From contig PFAS01000008.1 in NCBI GenBank assembly GCA_002778635.1, positions 1-14,811 on the forward strand: a stretch of DNA of 14,811 nt, in the 5' to 3' direction. Position 1 is the stretch's first letter; the number at the start of each line of letters is the position of its first letter. The notes under the pieces are model-generated. The model had not been told where the DNA came from, made no database searches, and saw only the letters and a list, made by a program, of their open reading frames with translations. The stretch comes from Candidatus Falkowbacteria bacterium CG10_big_fil_rev_8_21_14_0_10_43_11 (GTDB taxonomy: Bacteria > Patescibacteriota > Patescibacteriia > Patescibacteriales > XYC2-FULL-47-12). The position numbers were made by a program, and so were the translations under genes. Of the stretch, positions 5,844 through 12,118 are shown piece by piece.

Positions 5844-6644
5844 ATGCTCAAAATACTATTTATAGGTGATATTATCGGCTCCATCGGCCGCAAAGGAGTG
5901 GCGAAACTTTTACCGAAATTAAAGAAAAAATATCAGCCGGATTTAACGATTGCCAACGCGGAAAATCTCGCGCACGGTCTTGGCGTTACCGAAGGCACAT
6001 TGCAAGAAGTGCTGAACGCGGGCGTTGATTATTTTACCAGCGGCAACCATATTTTTGATCGTCCGGGCAACGAAAAGTTATTAAATGAAGAAAAATGGCG
6101 TTTATTGCGTCCGGCTAATTATCCGCTCGGTTCTGACGGAGTAGGTGAAAGAGTTATCAACATTAGCCAATATTCCATTCTTTTGCTAAACTTAATGGGA
6201 AGGGTTTTTATTGAAGGACAATTCAACTGCCCTTTCCGCGCCGCTGACGCCATTTTAAAAAAATACGAATCAAAAAAAATTGACGCGGTGATAGTTGATT
6301 TCCACGCCGAAGCGACGAGTGAAAAAAAAGCGCTCGGCCATTATTTGGACGGCCGCGTAACGGCTGTGCTCGGCACGCATACGCACGTGCAGACCGCGGA
6401 TGAAGAAATTTTAAGCGGAGGCACGGCTTATATCTCGGATGCCGGCATGGTCGGCGCGGCTGATTCGGTGATTGGAGTTGATAAAAAAACCATTATCCAT
6501 AATTTTTTAAATCAGGAAACAATCGCTTTTGAACCGCCTAAAACAGGACGCTGTTTATTAAATGCCGTACTTCTAACAATTGATACTGATAATAAGAAAG
6601 CGACGAGCATAAAACGAATAATAGAAACGACAAAAATAAGTTAG
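5844..6644 (+). CDS. ymdB: YmdB-family (TIGR00282) metallophosphoesterase
   Basis: Calcineurin-like binuclear metallophosphoesterase. The Bacillus YmdB is reported to hydrolyse cyclic nucleotides and to influence RNase Y-dependent gene expression (family knowledge). Here 266 aa, the family's usual size. Metal-ligand motifs in order: FIGDIIGSIGRKGV (Asp9), ANAENLAHG (Glu40, Asn41), SGNHIFDRPGN (Asn68, His69), VDFHAEATSEK (His154) and GTHTHVQTADE (His179, His181), followed by the diagnostic DAGMVGAADSVIGVDK. All expected ligands are present. The ATG at 5844 follows AAGGA by only 2 nt, too close to be a strong ribosome site. It is co-oriented with rny, but an opposed gene lies between them. The lone downstream gene on this strand is HU. 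Confidence 0.94.
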   Translation: MLKILFIGDIIGSIGRKGVAKLLPKLKKKYQPDLTIANAENLAHGLGVTEGTLQEVLNAGVDYFTSGNHIFDRPGNEKLLNEEKWRLLRPANYPLGSDGVGERVINISQYSILLLNLMGRVFIEGQFNCPFRAADAILKKYESKKIDAVIVDFHAEATSEKKALGHYLDGRVTAVLGTHTHVQTADEEILSGGTAYISDAGMVGAADSVIGVDKKTIIHNFLNQETIAFEPPKTGRCLLNAVLLTIDTDNKKATSIKRIIETTKIS

Positions 6645-6650
6645 TTGCTT

Positions 6651-6727
6651 AGTTGATTAGTTACTTAGTTTATTAGAATTTATCCTTGTTGGACTGATTA
6701 ACTAATTAACCAAGTAACTAATTAACT
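6651..6727. repeat. Inverted repeat filling the ymdB-HU gap
   Basis: Arms 6651-6676 and 6702-6727 are complementary at 23 of 26 positions (built from GTTA, ATTAG and TAACT words) around a 25-nt loop. It occupies nearly the whole gap between the ymdB stop (6644) and the HU start (6736). No T-tract follows, so it is not a classical terminator. Confidence 0.75.
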
Positions 6728-6735
6728 ACAAACTT

Positions 6736-7014
6736 ATGAACAAAGAATCTTTAATTGAAAAACTCGCGGCTGAAGCTAACCTTTCCAAAAAAGACGCGGA
6801 ATGCTCGCTGGAATCGTTGGTTAAAATTATTATCAGCGAACTTAAAACGGGCAACTCGGTAACTATCGTCGGCTTCGGCACTTTTTCTCCGCGCAAGCGC
6901 CACGCGCGCGGCGGCGTCAATCCGCAAAAGCCGACGGAGCGCATTCAGATTCCGGAGGTCGTCGTACCGAAATTCAAAGCCGGAAAAACTCTGAAAGACG
7001 CGCTGAAGAAATAA
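6736..7014 (+). CDS. hup: HU-family DNA-binding protein
   Basis: Small histone-like protein that bends and compacts DNA as a dimer. Length 92 aa matches HU (about 90). The N-terminal helices are MNKESLIEKLAAEANLSKKDAECSLESLVKIIISEL. The core beta segment GNSVTIVGFGTFSPRKRHARGG (40-61) contains the family signature GFGTF. The DNA-contacting arm follows (VNPQKPTERIQIPE), then VVPKFKAGKTLKDALKK. The intercalating Pro of the usual RNP tip is kept, but the preceding Arg is Val here. The ATG at 6736 gives the canonical N-terminus; no SD. A terminator follows, and the gene converges on the tRNA cluster. Confidence 0.95.
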   Translation: MNKESLIEKLAAEANLSKKDAECSLESLVKIIISELKTGNSVTIVGFGTFSPRKRHARGGVNPQKPTERIQIPEVVVPKFKAGKTLKDALKK

Positions 7015-7020
7015 AAACAA

Positions 7021-7051
7021 AAAACAAGGTGAATAAAAACCTTGTTTTTTT
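7021..7051 (+). terminator. Rho-independent terminator of HU
   Basis: AAAACAAGGT (7021-7030), loop GAATAAAA, ACCTTGTTTT (7039-7048) followed by more T. A perfect 10-bp stem starting about 7 bp after the HU stop. It ends just before the 3' end of tRNA-Lys on the other strand. Confidence 0.85.
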
Positions 7052-7054
7052 GTT

Positions 7055-7130
7055 TGGTGCGCCCAGCAGGATTCGAACCTGCGACCGTTTGCTTAAGAGG
7101 CAACTGCTCTACCAGCTGAGCTATGAGCGC
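7055..7130 (-). tRNA. tRNA-Lys (anticodon CTT)
   Basis: 76 nt including an encoded CCA (7057-7055). Acceptor GCGCTCA pairs with TGGGCGC, discriminator A. D arm GCTC-AGCTGGTA-GAGC. Anticodon loop CTCTTAA, giving CTT, which reads AAG. T arm GCAGG-TTCGAAT-CCTGC. Overall it resembles E. coli tRNA-Lys closely. The first anticodon-stem pair is a G-A mismatch. Part of a Met-Arg-Lys cluster on this strand. Confidence 0.95.
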
Positions 7131-7220
7131 GATATTCAATTTTAGATTTTAAATTTTAGATTTAACCCATGTAATCTGGACCCGTATTTAAAAATCATCA
7201 ATCTATAATCTAAAATTATT

Positions 7221-7297
7221 TGGTGCTCCCAGAGGGATTTGAACCCCCAACCTTCTGGTCCGAAGCCAGACGCTCTATCCAGTTGAGCTATGAGAGC
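7221..7297 (-). tRNA. tRNA-Arg (anticodon TCG)
   Basis: 77 nt including an encoded CCA (7223-7221). Acceptor GCTCTCA pairs with TGGGAGC. Anticodon stem TCTGG/CCAGA with loop CTTCGGA, giving TCG, which reads CGA and probably other CGN codons. T arm GGGGG-TTCAAAT-CCCTC with one G-T pair. All arms are present. Confidence 0.95.
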
Positions 7298-7422
7298 AAA
7301 TATGGACGGACTTTCTATTCAAGCAATAAAGGCAAGGATTTTCAAATAAATGCGTTATTTTAATTTTTGGAACTTAAAATTTATTTGGCGTTTGATATTT
7401 GTTGTTTGAAACTTTTACTTTG

Positions 7423-7496
7423 TAGCTGGGGTGAGGATCGAACTCACGACCTAGGGGTTATGATTCCCTCGCTCTAACCAACTGAGCTACCCAGCC
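7423..7496 (-). tRNA. tRNA-Met (anticodon CAT), probably elongator; CCA not encoded
   Basis: 74 nt to the discriminator A. Acceptor GGCTGGG pairs with CCCAGCT, with a G1-T72 wobble as in the Bacillus elongator tRNA-Met. D arm GCTC-AGTTGGTTA-GAGC. Anticodon loop ATCATAA, giving CAT. T arm GTGAG-TTCGATC-CTCAC. The initiator C1-A72 mismatch is absent, so it is not initiator. An Ile-lysidine tRNA is possible but less likely. The 3' end is followed by CAA, so CCA must be added enzymatically. Base 31 against 39 is A-C and base 32 is A, both slightly atypical. Confidence 0.85.
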
Positions 7497-7562
7497 GTAA
7501 TATTGATATAGATTATCAAATCTTGAATAAAAAATCAATCTTTTGCTTTTAATTTTTTATTT

Positions 7563-8036
7563 CTAACTTTCCTCCCCCCATTCTCCCATTAATTCATCGC
7601 TTATCTCTCCCTGCTCCGTTTCCGACAATTCGTCTTCTTCCTCGCTGTCTTCGGCTAAATTTCCAACCGGCATCAATTCTGCCGCAAATTCCCGCGTGGA
7701 AATGTTTTCGATGTCCAAGTCCCGAGCTTCTTCGATAATATTCATGTCGTCGGTTATTACAATCCAATCCTCGGGCCGCTTTTCGCTTTGCATCAGTTCA
7801 ATTATTTTATCGTCGGCGTTATTATAAACCGCGTCGCGCGGCGTGTAAATTACCGTGACATTGCCTTCGGTATAGCGGTCGCCTAGCGGGTCATTGCTGT
7901 CAAACACCAAAATGAATTTTTTGCCGGTGCGCTCGCCGTAATCCTGTACCAACTCAATTAATGTTTGGTCAAAATCCGGTTCGCGCAAAAGCTTTAAGCG
8001 CCCGGCTAAATTGTTGGCGTCAACGAGATAAGGCAT
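7563..8036 (-). CDS. NYN-domain (YacP/Rae1-like) putative ribonuclease
   Basis: Resembles the YacP-like NYN domain, a PIN-type fold; the Bacillus member Rae1 cuts mRNA on the ribosome (family knowledge). Motifs: YLVDANNLAG at the N-terminus (Asp6, Asn8, Asn9), FILVFDSNDPLG (Asp46), VTVIYTPRDAVYNNADDKIIE (Asp75, Asp76) and WIVITDDMNI (Asp96, Asp97). These give the cluster of acidic residues expected for the metal site. The fold ends near residue 125. The last 30 or so residues are extremely acidic (EDSEEEDELSETEQGE), an unusual tail. At 157 aa it is slightly shorter than Rae1 (about 170). The ATG at 8036 has a good promoter about 50 bp upstream and no SD. The exact substrate is inferred only. 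Confidence 0.75.
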   Translation of the reverse strand: MPYLVDANNLAGRLKLLREPDFDQTLIELVQDYGERTGKKFILVFDSNDPLGDRYTEGNVTVIYTPRDAVYNNADDKIIELMQSEKRPEDWIVITDDMNIIEEARDLDIENISTREFAAELMPVGNLAEDSEEEDELSETEQGEISDELMGEWGEES

Positions 8037-8086
8037 AAATTAGTTATAAAGTTAAAAGTTAGAAAATTTATAAAGTCTACAACTAT

Positions 8087-8115
8087 AATATAAACAAAAT
8101 ATAAAATAGTTGCAA
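8087..8115 (-). promoter_or_regulatory. Sigma70-type promoter for the NYN gene
   Basis: On the minus strand TTGCAA (8115-8110, 4 of 6), 17-nt spacer, TATATT (8092-8087, 5 of 6). Start near 8080, about 44 nt before the ATG. It lies downstream of the gyrA terminator, so the gene can be transcribed on its own. Confidence 0.55.
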
Positions 8116-8140
8116 TGACGGATTTAATAATCAAACGCTA

Positions 8141-8173
8141 AAAAATAAAGGACTGTAATTAAAACAGCCCTTT
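8141..8173 (-). terminator. Rho-independent terminator of gyrA
   Basis: On the minus strand AAAGGGCTGT (8173-8164), loop TTTAATT, ACAGTCCTTT (8156-8147), then ATTTTTTAG. A 10-bp stem with one G-T pair, about 50 bp after the gyrA stop. Confidence 0.85.
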
Positions 8174-8223
8174 ACTTTATAAAATAACTTTTTAACTTTA
8201 AAACTTTCTAACTTTTAACTAAC

Positions 8224-10785
8224 TTATATCCAAGTGACATTCGCTATTTTATCTTCATTTTCTTTAAAGCGCATTAAGCGCACGCCTTGAGTGTCGCGGC
8301 CCAAAGTCGGTACCGAATTAAACGGCAGGCGGATTACTTGTCCTTTTTCCGAAATAATAATCAGATCTTTGTCTTTCATGTTGGCGCTGTTCGCCACATA
8401 AGCGTTGACTAATTGTCCGGTTTTGCCCGTTACTTTAAAAGTCTTAATGCCGCTGCCGGCGCGCGCCTGCACTTTATAAAATCCCAAAGCCGAGCGTTTG
8501 CCAAAACCGAATTCGCTCGCGACTAACAGCTGATATAATTTGGCGTTCATCGGCTCGCTTTTAATTATGCCCATGCCAATGACGCGGTCGTCTTTTTTAA
8601 TCCGAATGCCAAATACGCCGCTCGCGTTCCGGCCCATGACGCGCACGTCGGTTTCTTTAAAGCGGATGGATTGGCCTTTGGCGGTAATGAGTATTACTTG
8701 GTCTTTGCCGCTGGTTGGTTTGGTCCAAATCAGGCGGTCGTCGTCTTTTACTTTAATCGCGATTAATCCGCTGCGGCGCACGTTATTAAAAGCGTCCAGT
8801 TCCACTTTTTTTACCAAACCCTTTTCGGTCGCCATGAATAAAAATTTGGCGTCGGTTTTGGTTAATTTATCCAGCGGTAAAATTGTGGTGACTTTTTCCG
8901 TGCTTAACAGCTGCAAAAAATTCACTATCGCTTGACCCTTGGAAGTGCGGGAGGCAACGGGCACATCATAGACTTTTAGCTGAAAAACCCGTCCGCGGGT
9001 AGTAAAAAATAAAATGTCGCTGTGCGTCATGGTGGTAAAGAAAAACTCCACGATGTCTTCTTCTTTGGTTGACAGTCCCATCACGCCTTTGCCGCCGCGG
9101 CCCTGCACTTTGAAAGTTTCCGGCGGCACCCGTTTGATGTAGCCGTCGCGCGTCATAATTACGACCGTCGGTTCGTTCGGCACCAAATCCTCCTGCTTGA
9201 ACTCTTTAACGGATGACGCGATGATTTTGGTTCTACGCTCGTCGCCGTATTTATCAATTAAACCTTGCAGATCGTCTTTGATGATTTTGGCTATTTTAAC
9301 TTTTGACTTTAAAATTTCTTCCAACTCTTTGATCAACTTGCGCTTTTCTCCCAGTTCGTCCGCGACTTTTTGCTGTTCCAGGTTGGCTAAATTCTGCAGG
9401 CGCATTTCCAAAATCGCCACGGCTTGAATTTCGGTTAATTTAAAACGCTTCATTAAATTAACGCGGGCAATATCTTTGTCTTTGGACGCTTTGATTACTT
9501 TGATTACCGCGTCAATATTTTTGAGCGCAATCATCAAACCTTCCAAAATATGAGCGCGCGCCTTGGCTTTGTCCAATTCAAACTGAGTGCGGCGCCGGAC
9601 TACTTCGGTGCGGTGCTTCAGGTATTCGTCCAGCGCCATTTTTAAATTTAACAATTTCGGCTGAATGCCGTCCACGAGCGCGATTAAATTAACGTGAAAA
9701 GTCGTCTGAAGCGAGGTATGCTTAAACAAACTGTTTAAAATTTTCTTCGGATAAGTGTCTCTTTTTAATTCAATGACGACGCGCACGCCGTCTTTGTTGG
9801 ACTCGTCGCGCAAATCTTTTATCCCTTCTATTTTTTTGTCTTTTACCAAATCGGCGATTTTTTCCACCAGCTCCGCTTTGTTGACCTGATACGGTATTTC
9901 CGAAACGATGATTTTAGCGGCGCCGGCTTTGTCTTCCGTAATGTCCGCTTTGGCGCGCATCACAATCGCGCCTTTGCCCGTCGCGTACGCTTTTTTAATT
10001 TCGGACGCGTCGTAAATAATGCCGCCGGTCGGAAAATCCGGGCCTTTCACGAATTCCATCAGTTCATCAACGGACGCGTCCGGATGGTCAATTAAATAAT
10101 TTATTCCCTGGCACAATTCGGTCAAATTATGCGGCGGAATGTTGGTCGCCATACCGACCGCAATCCCCAGCGCGCCGTTTAACAACAAATTCGGCAGTTT
10201 GGCCGGAAATACTACCGGCTCTTTTTGGCTGCCGTCGTAATTGGGAATAAAATCAACCGTATTTTTTTCCAAATCGCTTATCAGTTCTTCCGAAATCGCG
10301 GAGAGTTTCGCCTCGGTATAGCGCATCGCGGCCGCACTGTCGCCGTCCATGGAACCAAAGTTTCCCTGGCCTTTAACCAGCATGTAGCGCATGGAAAAAT
10401 CCTGCGCCATGCGCACCATAGACTCGTACACGGCCGTATCGCCGTGCGGATGATATTTGCCCAAAACTTCACCGACGACGGTTGCTGATTTTCTGAACTT
10501 TCCGCCCGCTCTCAAGCCCAGCGACCACATGGCGTATAGAATCCGGCGATGCACCGGTTTCATCCCGTCGCGCACGTCAGGCAAAGCGCGCGCCACAATA
10601 ACGGACATTGCGTAATCCAGATACGAACTGCGCATTTCAGTCGCAAGCGATGTCGGCGTTACTAAACCGTACTCGGTTTTTTGCGTTTCCTTTACCACCT
10701 GGCTCGGCAATGCCGGCTCGGCCGCCTGCCCTTTGCTCTCTTCTTGTTCTGGCTCTATTTTTTTAGGTTTTTCTTTTTTAGACAT
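8224..10785 (-). CDS. gyrA: DNA gyrase subunit A
   Basis: Catalytic DNA-cutting subunit of the type II topoisomerase that introduces negative supercoils, acting with GyrB (not in this window). 853 aa. A charged N-terminal extension (residues 1-40, KKIEPEQEESKGQ) precedes SSYLDYAMSVIVARALPDVRDGMKPVHRRILYAM. The quinolone-region helix is HPHGDTAVYESMVRMAQDF (Thr117 and Glu121 at the sites of E. coli Ser83 and Asp87). The DNA-attacking Tyr is Y156 in AAMRYTEAKLS. The C-terminal beta-pinwheel starts near 535 and carries the GyrA-box as QGRGGKG (561-567), against the usual QRRGGKG; its presence favours gyrase over topoisomerase IV. Repeating blade motifs continue to the end. The ATG at 10785 has no SD. 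A terminator follows; a small membrane-protein gene lies upstream. Confidence 0.96.
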   Translation of the reverse strand: MSKKEKPKKIEPEQEESKGQAAEPALPSQVVKETQKTEYGLVTPTSLATEMRSSYLDYAMSVIVARALPDVRDGMKPVHRRILYAMWSLGLRAGGKFRKSATVVGEVLGKYHPHGDTAVYESMVRMAQDFSMRYMLVKGQGNFGSMDGDSAAAMRYTEAKLSAISEELISDLEKNTVDFIPNYDGSQKEPVVFPAKLPNLLLNGALGIAVGMATNIPPHNLTELCQGINYLIDHPDASVDELMEFVKGPDFPTGGIIYDASEIKKAYATGKGAIVMRAKADITEDKAGAAKIIVSEIPYQVNKAELVEKIADLVKDKKIEGIKDLRDESNKDGVRVVIELKRDTYPKKILNSLFKHTSLQTTFHVNLIALVDGIQPKLLNLKMALDEYLKHRTEVVRRRTQFELDKAKARAHILEGLMIALKNIDAVIKVIKASKDKDIARVNLMKRFKLTEIQAVAILEMRLQNLANLEQQKVADELGEKRKLIKELEEILKSKVKIAKIIKDDLQGLIDKYGDERRTKIIASSVKEFKQEDLVPNEPTVVIMTRDGYIKRVPPETFKVQGRGGKGVMGLSTKEEDIVEFFFTTMTHSDILFFTTRGRVFQLKVYDVPVASRTSKGQAIVNFLQLLSTEKVTTILPLDKLTKTDAKFLFMATEKGLVKKVELDAFNNVRRSGLIAIKVKDDDRLIWTKPTSGKDQVILITAKGQSIRFKETDVRVMGRNASGVFGIRIKKDDRVIGMGIIKSEPMNAKLYQLLVASEFGFGKRSALGFYKVQARAGSGIKTFKVTGKTGQLVNAYVANSANMKDKDLIIISEKGQVIRLPFNSVPTLGRDTQGVRLMRFKENEDKIANVTWI

Positions 10786-10800
10786 AGGCTATATAACTTT

Positions 10801-10836
10801 CAATTTTCAATCCCGAGAACTCGGGACAATTTTCAA
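10801..10836. repeat. 16-nt hairpin element, copy 1, with 10-bp flanking direct repeats
   Basis: TCCCGAGAACTCGGGA (10811-10826; 7-bp stem, 2-nt centre) lies exactly between two copies of CAATTTTCAA (10801-10810 and 10827-10836). An identical 16-mer is at 12075-12090. A third partial CAATTTTC follows. It is in the leader or gap just upstream of gyrA. Confidence 0.8.
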
Positions 10837-10892
10837 ACAATTTTCTTGGAAATTATTTAGAAATTAAAAATTAGAAATTAGAAATTTGATAA

Positions 10893-11324
10893 TTATTTAT
10901 TTTCGCTGGTGCTTGTCGCTTCCGCCAGTTTATCGTTTAAACTGAACAATAATTTTTCCAACTCAATCCGCTGTTCCATTTCGGCCGGCGCTTGTTTTTC
11001 TCCGGCAACCTGCTCCTGATTTTTTATGACATTGCCCAATTCATCCATATTCTTTCTGGTCTCGGCGATAATGTCTTTAAAATCAGCCGCGATGTCTCCG
11101 AGCTCCGCGTTAGAATTAACGGCTTCTTTGCTGATTGCCCGGACATTATTTTTAAAATTTATTACCCAGACGGTAATAATCACTACCATAAAAAACACCA
11201 CTCCCGCCCACATCGCCAGCTTTTTTTCCCGCTCTAATTTGGCTTGATGCTCACTGGACAAAATAACCGGCGTTTCTTTGGTTCGTCTCGCTATTTTTTT
11301 GATTGTTCTCCTTTTTGTTGCCAT
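10893..11324 (-). CDS. Single-pass membrane protein with coiled-coil tail (143 aa), unknown
   Basis: No family recognised. It has a very basic N-terminus (MATKRRTIKKIARRTKE), then one hydrophobic segment about residues 38-57 (AMWAGVVFFMVVIITVWVIN). After this come helical, coiled-coil-like sequence (NSNAELGDIAADFKDIIAETRKNMDEL) and a second helix (EMEQRIELEKLLFSLNDKLAEA). The positive-inside rule predicts the N-terminus in the cytoplasm and the helical part outside. This layout resembles small division or envelope spacer proteins such as FtsB/FtsL types in outline only. It sits between the MBL-hydrolase and gyrA genes on the same strand, with ftsK further upstream. A G-rich stretch (GAGGGGG) lies 9 nt before the ATG, but it belongs to the hairpin at 11334-11366, so its role as an SD is uncertain. 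Confidence 0.75.
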   Translation of the reverse strand: MATKRRTIKKIARRTKETPVILSSEHQAKLEREKKLAMWAGVVFFMVVIITVWVINFKNNVRAISKEAVNSNAELGDIAADFKDIIAETRKNMDELGNVIKNQEQVAGEKQAPAEMEQRIELEKLLFSLNDKLAEATSTSENK

Positions 11325-11333
11325 ATTTTTATT

Positions 11334-11366
11334 CCCCCTCGCCCTCTTGGGAGAGGGGGCAGGGGG
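11334..11366. repeat. GC-rich palindromic repeat between the MBL and membrane-protein genes
   Basis: CCCCCT (11334-11339) pairs with AGGGGG (11361-11366). Inside, GCCCTCT (11341-11347) pairs with AGAGGG-GC (11352-11360) around loop TGGG. A further TGAGGGC follows, ending next to the MBL stop codon. No clean T-tract on the minus strand, although an A/T stretch follows. CCCTCACCCC and CCCTCTCCC words in this arrangement resemble a palindromic repeat I recall as widespread in many bacterial genomes (unverified). Confidence 0.7.
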
Positions 11367-11372
11367 TGAGGG

Positions 11373-12020
11373 CTATTTGAATATTACCAACTCCATCTCC
11401 TCTTGCGGCAAATCTTTTTTATTTACTTTCAGCTTATCTTCCGCGTATTGCGGCTTCATGCCGATTTCTTTAATGAATAACTCAACGCCATTCACGTCCA
11501 AATTTGAACCGGCTTGCTTGTAATGCATCGGGATTACCATCCGCGGCTCAATTTGGTTTATCACCTCTACCGCTTTTTTTGCGTCCAGCGTGTATTTGCC
11601 GCCAACCGGAATTAATAAAATGTCAGTTCCTTCCAGCTTTTCCACTTGCTTAGTGTCTAATATCTGTCCCAAATCGCCCAAATGCGTTATCACCGCGTCT
11701 TCCATGCTGATGCGGTAAATGATGTTGCCGCCCCGCTCGCGGCCTTCTTTGTCGTCGTGGAACGAGTCAATGCCTTGGATAAACACGTCTTTGACCTCGT
11801 ACTCGCCGGCGGTATCAATCACATAAGGATTGCCGCGCACCGCCGATAGATTATTATGGTCCTTGTGCTGGTGGCTGACGGCAACAATATCCGCTTCCAC
11901 GCTCGGAACTTTCAACCCGTAATCTTTGCCGAACGGATCAATAACGACATTTACGGCTTCGCCCTTGCCGTCTTTGCCGCTTAATTTAAAACAGGAATGG
12001 CCTAAATATTGGATGTACAT
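11373..12020 (-). CDS. MBL-fold metal-dependent hydrolase (UlaG/UPF0173-like)
   Basis: Metallo-beta-lactamase fold protein of about 215 aa. N-terminus MYIQYLGHSCFKL is typical of the UlaG/UPF0173-type branch (Lactamase_B_3). The metal motif HxHxDH is SHQHKDHNN (His50, His52, Asp54, His55 from this start). Later ligands are likely in ITHLGDLG (His113, Asp116) and VIPMHYKQ (His166). VVIDPFGKDYGL and YVIDTAGEYEVKDVFIQGI fill in the fold. The substrate cannot be told from sequence; other family members are lactonases or hydrolases. I chose ATG at 12020 rather than GTG at 12029 because it gives the standard family start. No SD. It lies between ftsK and the small membrane-protein gene, all leftward, with a hairpin before and after. 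Confidence 0.88.
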   Translation of the reverse strand: MYIQYLGHSCFKLSGKDGKGEAVNVVIDPFGKDYGLKVPSVEADIVAVSHQHKDHNNLSAVRGNPYVIDTAGEYEVKDVFIQGIDSFHDDKEGRERGGNIIYRISMEDAVITHLGDLGQILDTKQVEKLEGTDILLIPVGGKYTLDAKKAVEVINQIEPRMVIPMHYKQAGSNLDVNGVELFIKEIGMKPQYAEDKLKVNKKDLPQEEMELVIFK

Positions 12021-12062
12021 ATTTATCACTAATTAACACTAATTTAAAACGAATAAACACTA

Positions 12063-12098
12063 ATCACGAATTCGTCCCGAGAACTCGGGATTCGTGAT
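12063..12098. repeat. Nested hairpin containing copy 2 of the 16-nt element
   Basis: Outer arms ATCACGAA (12063-12070) and TTCGTGAT (12091-12098) enclose TCCCGAGAACTCGGGA (12075-12090), with a TTCG bulge on the left. The element is flanked by direct ATTCG repeats (12070-12074 and 12090-12094, sharing one base with the element). The surrounding gap (12030-12118) is made of CACTAAT and GTGGCTAT repeats. Confidence 0.8.
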
Positions 12099-12118
12099 GA
12101 CTTTGTGGCTATTCGTGG

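Larger units (their letters stand above)
8050..8220. repeat. Inverted repeat spanning the NYN-gyrA gap
   Basis: AGTTAAAAGTTAGAAA at 8050-8065 has an exact 16-nt inverted copy at 8205-8220, with further partial complementarity inward (CTTTATAAA, TTAACTTT words). The arms abut the NYN start (8036) and the gyrA stop (8224). Both the gyrA terminator and the NYN promoter lie between them. Confidence 0.75.

Noticed and set aside
8224..10785. Topoisomerase IV subunit A (parC) rather than gyrA
   Set aside because: A GyrA-box-like QGRGGKG and the full pinwheel are present, which favours gyrase.
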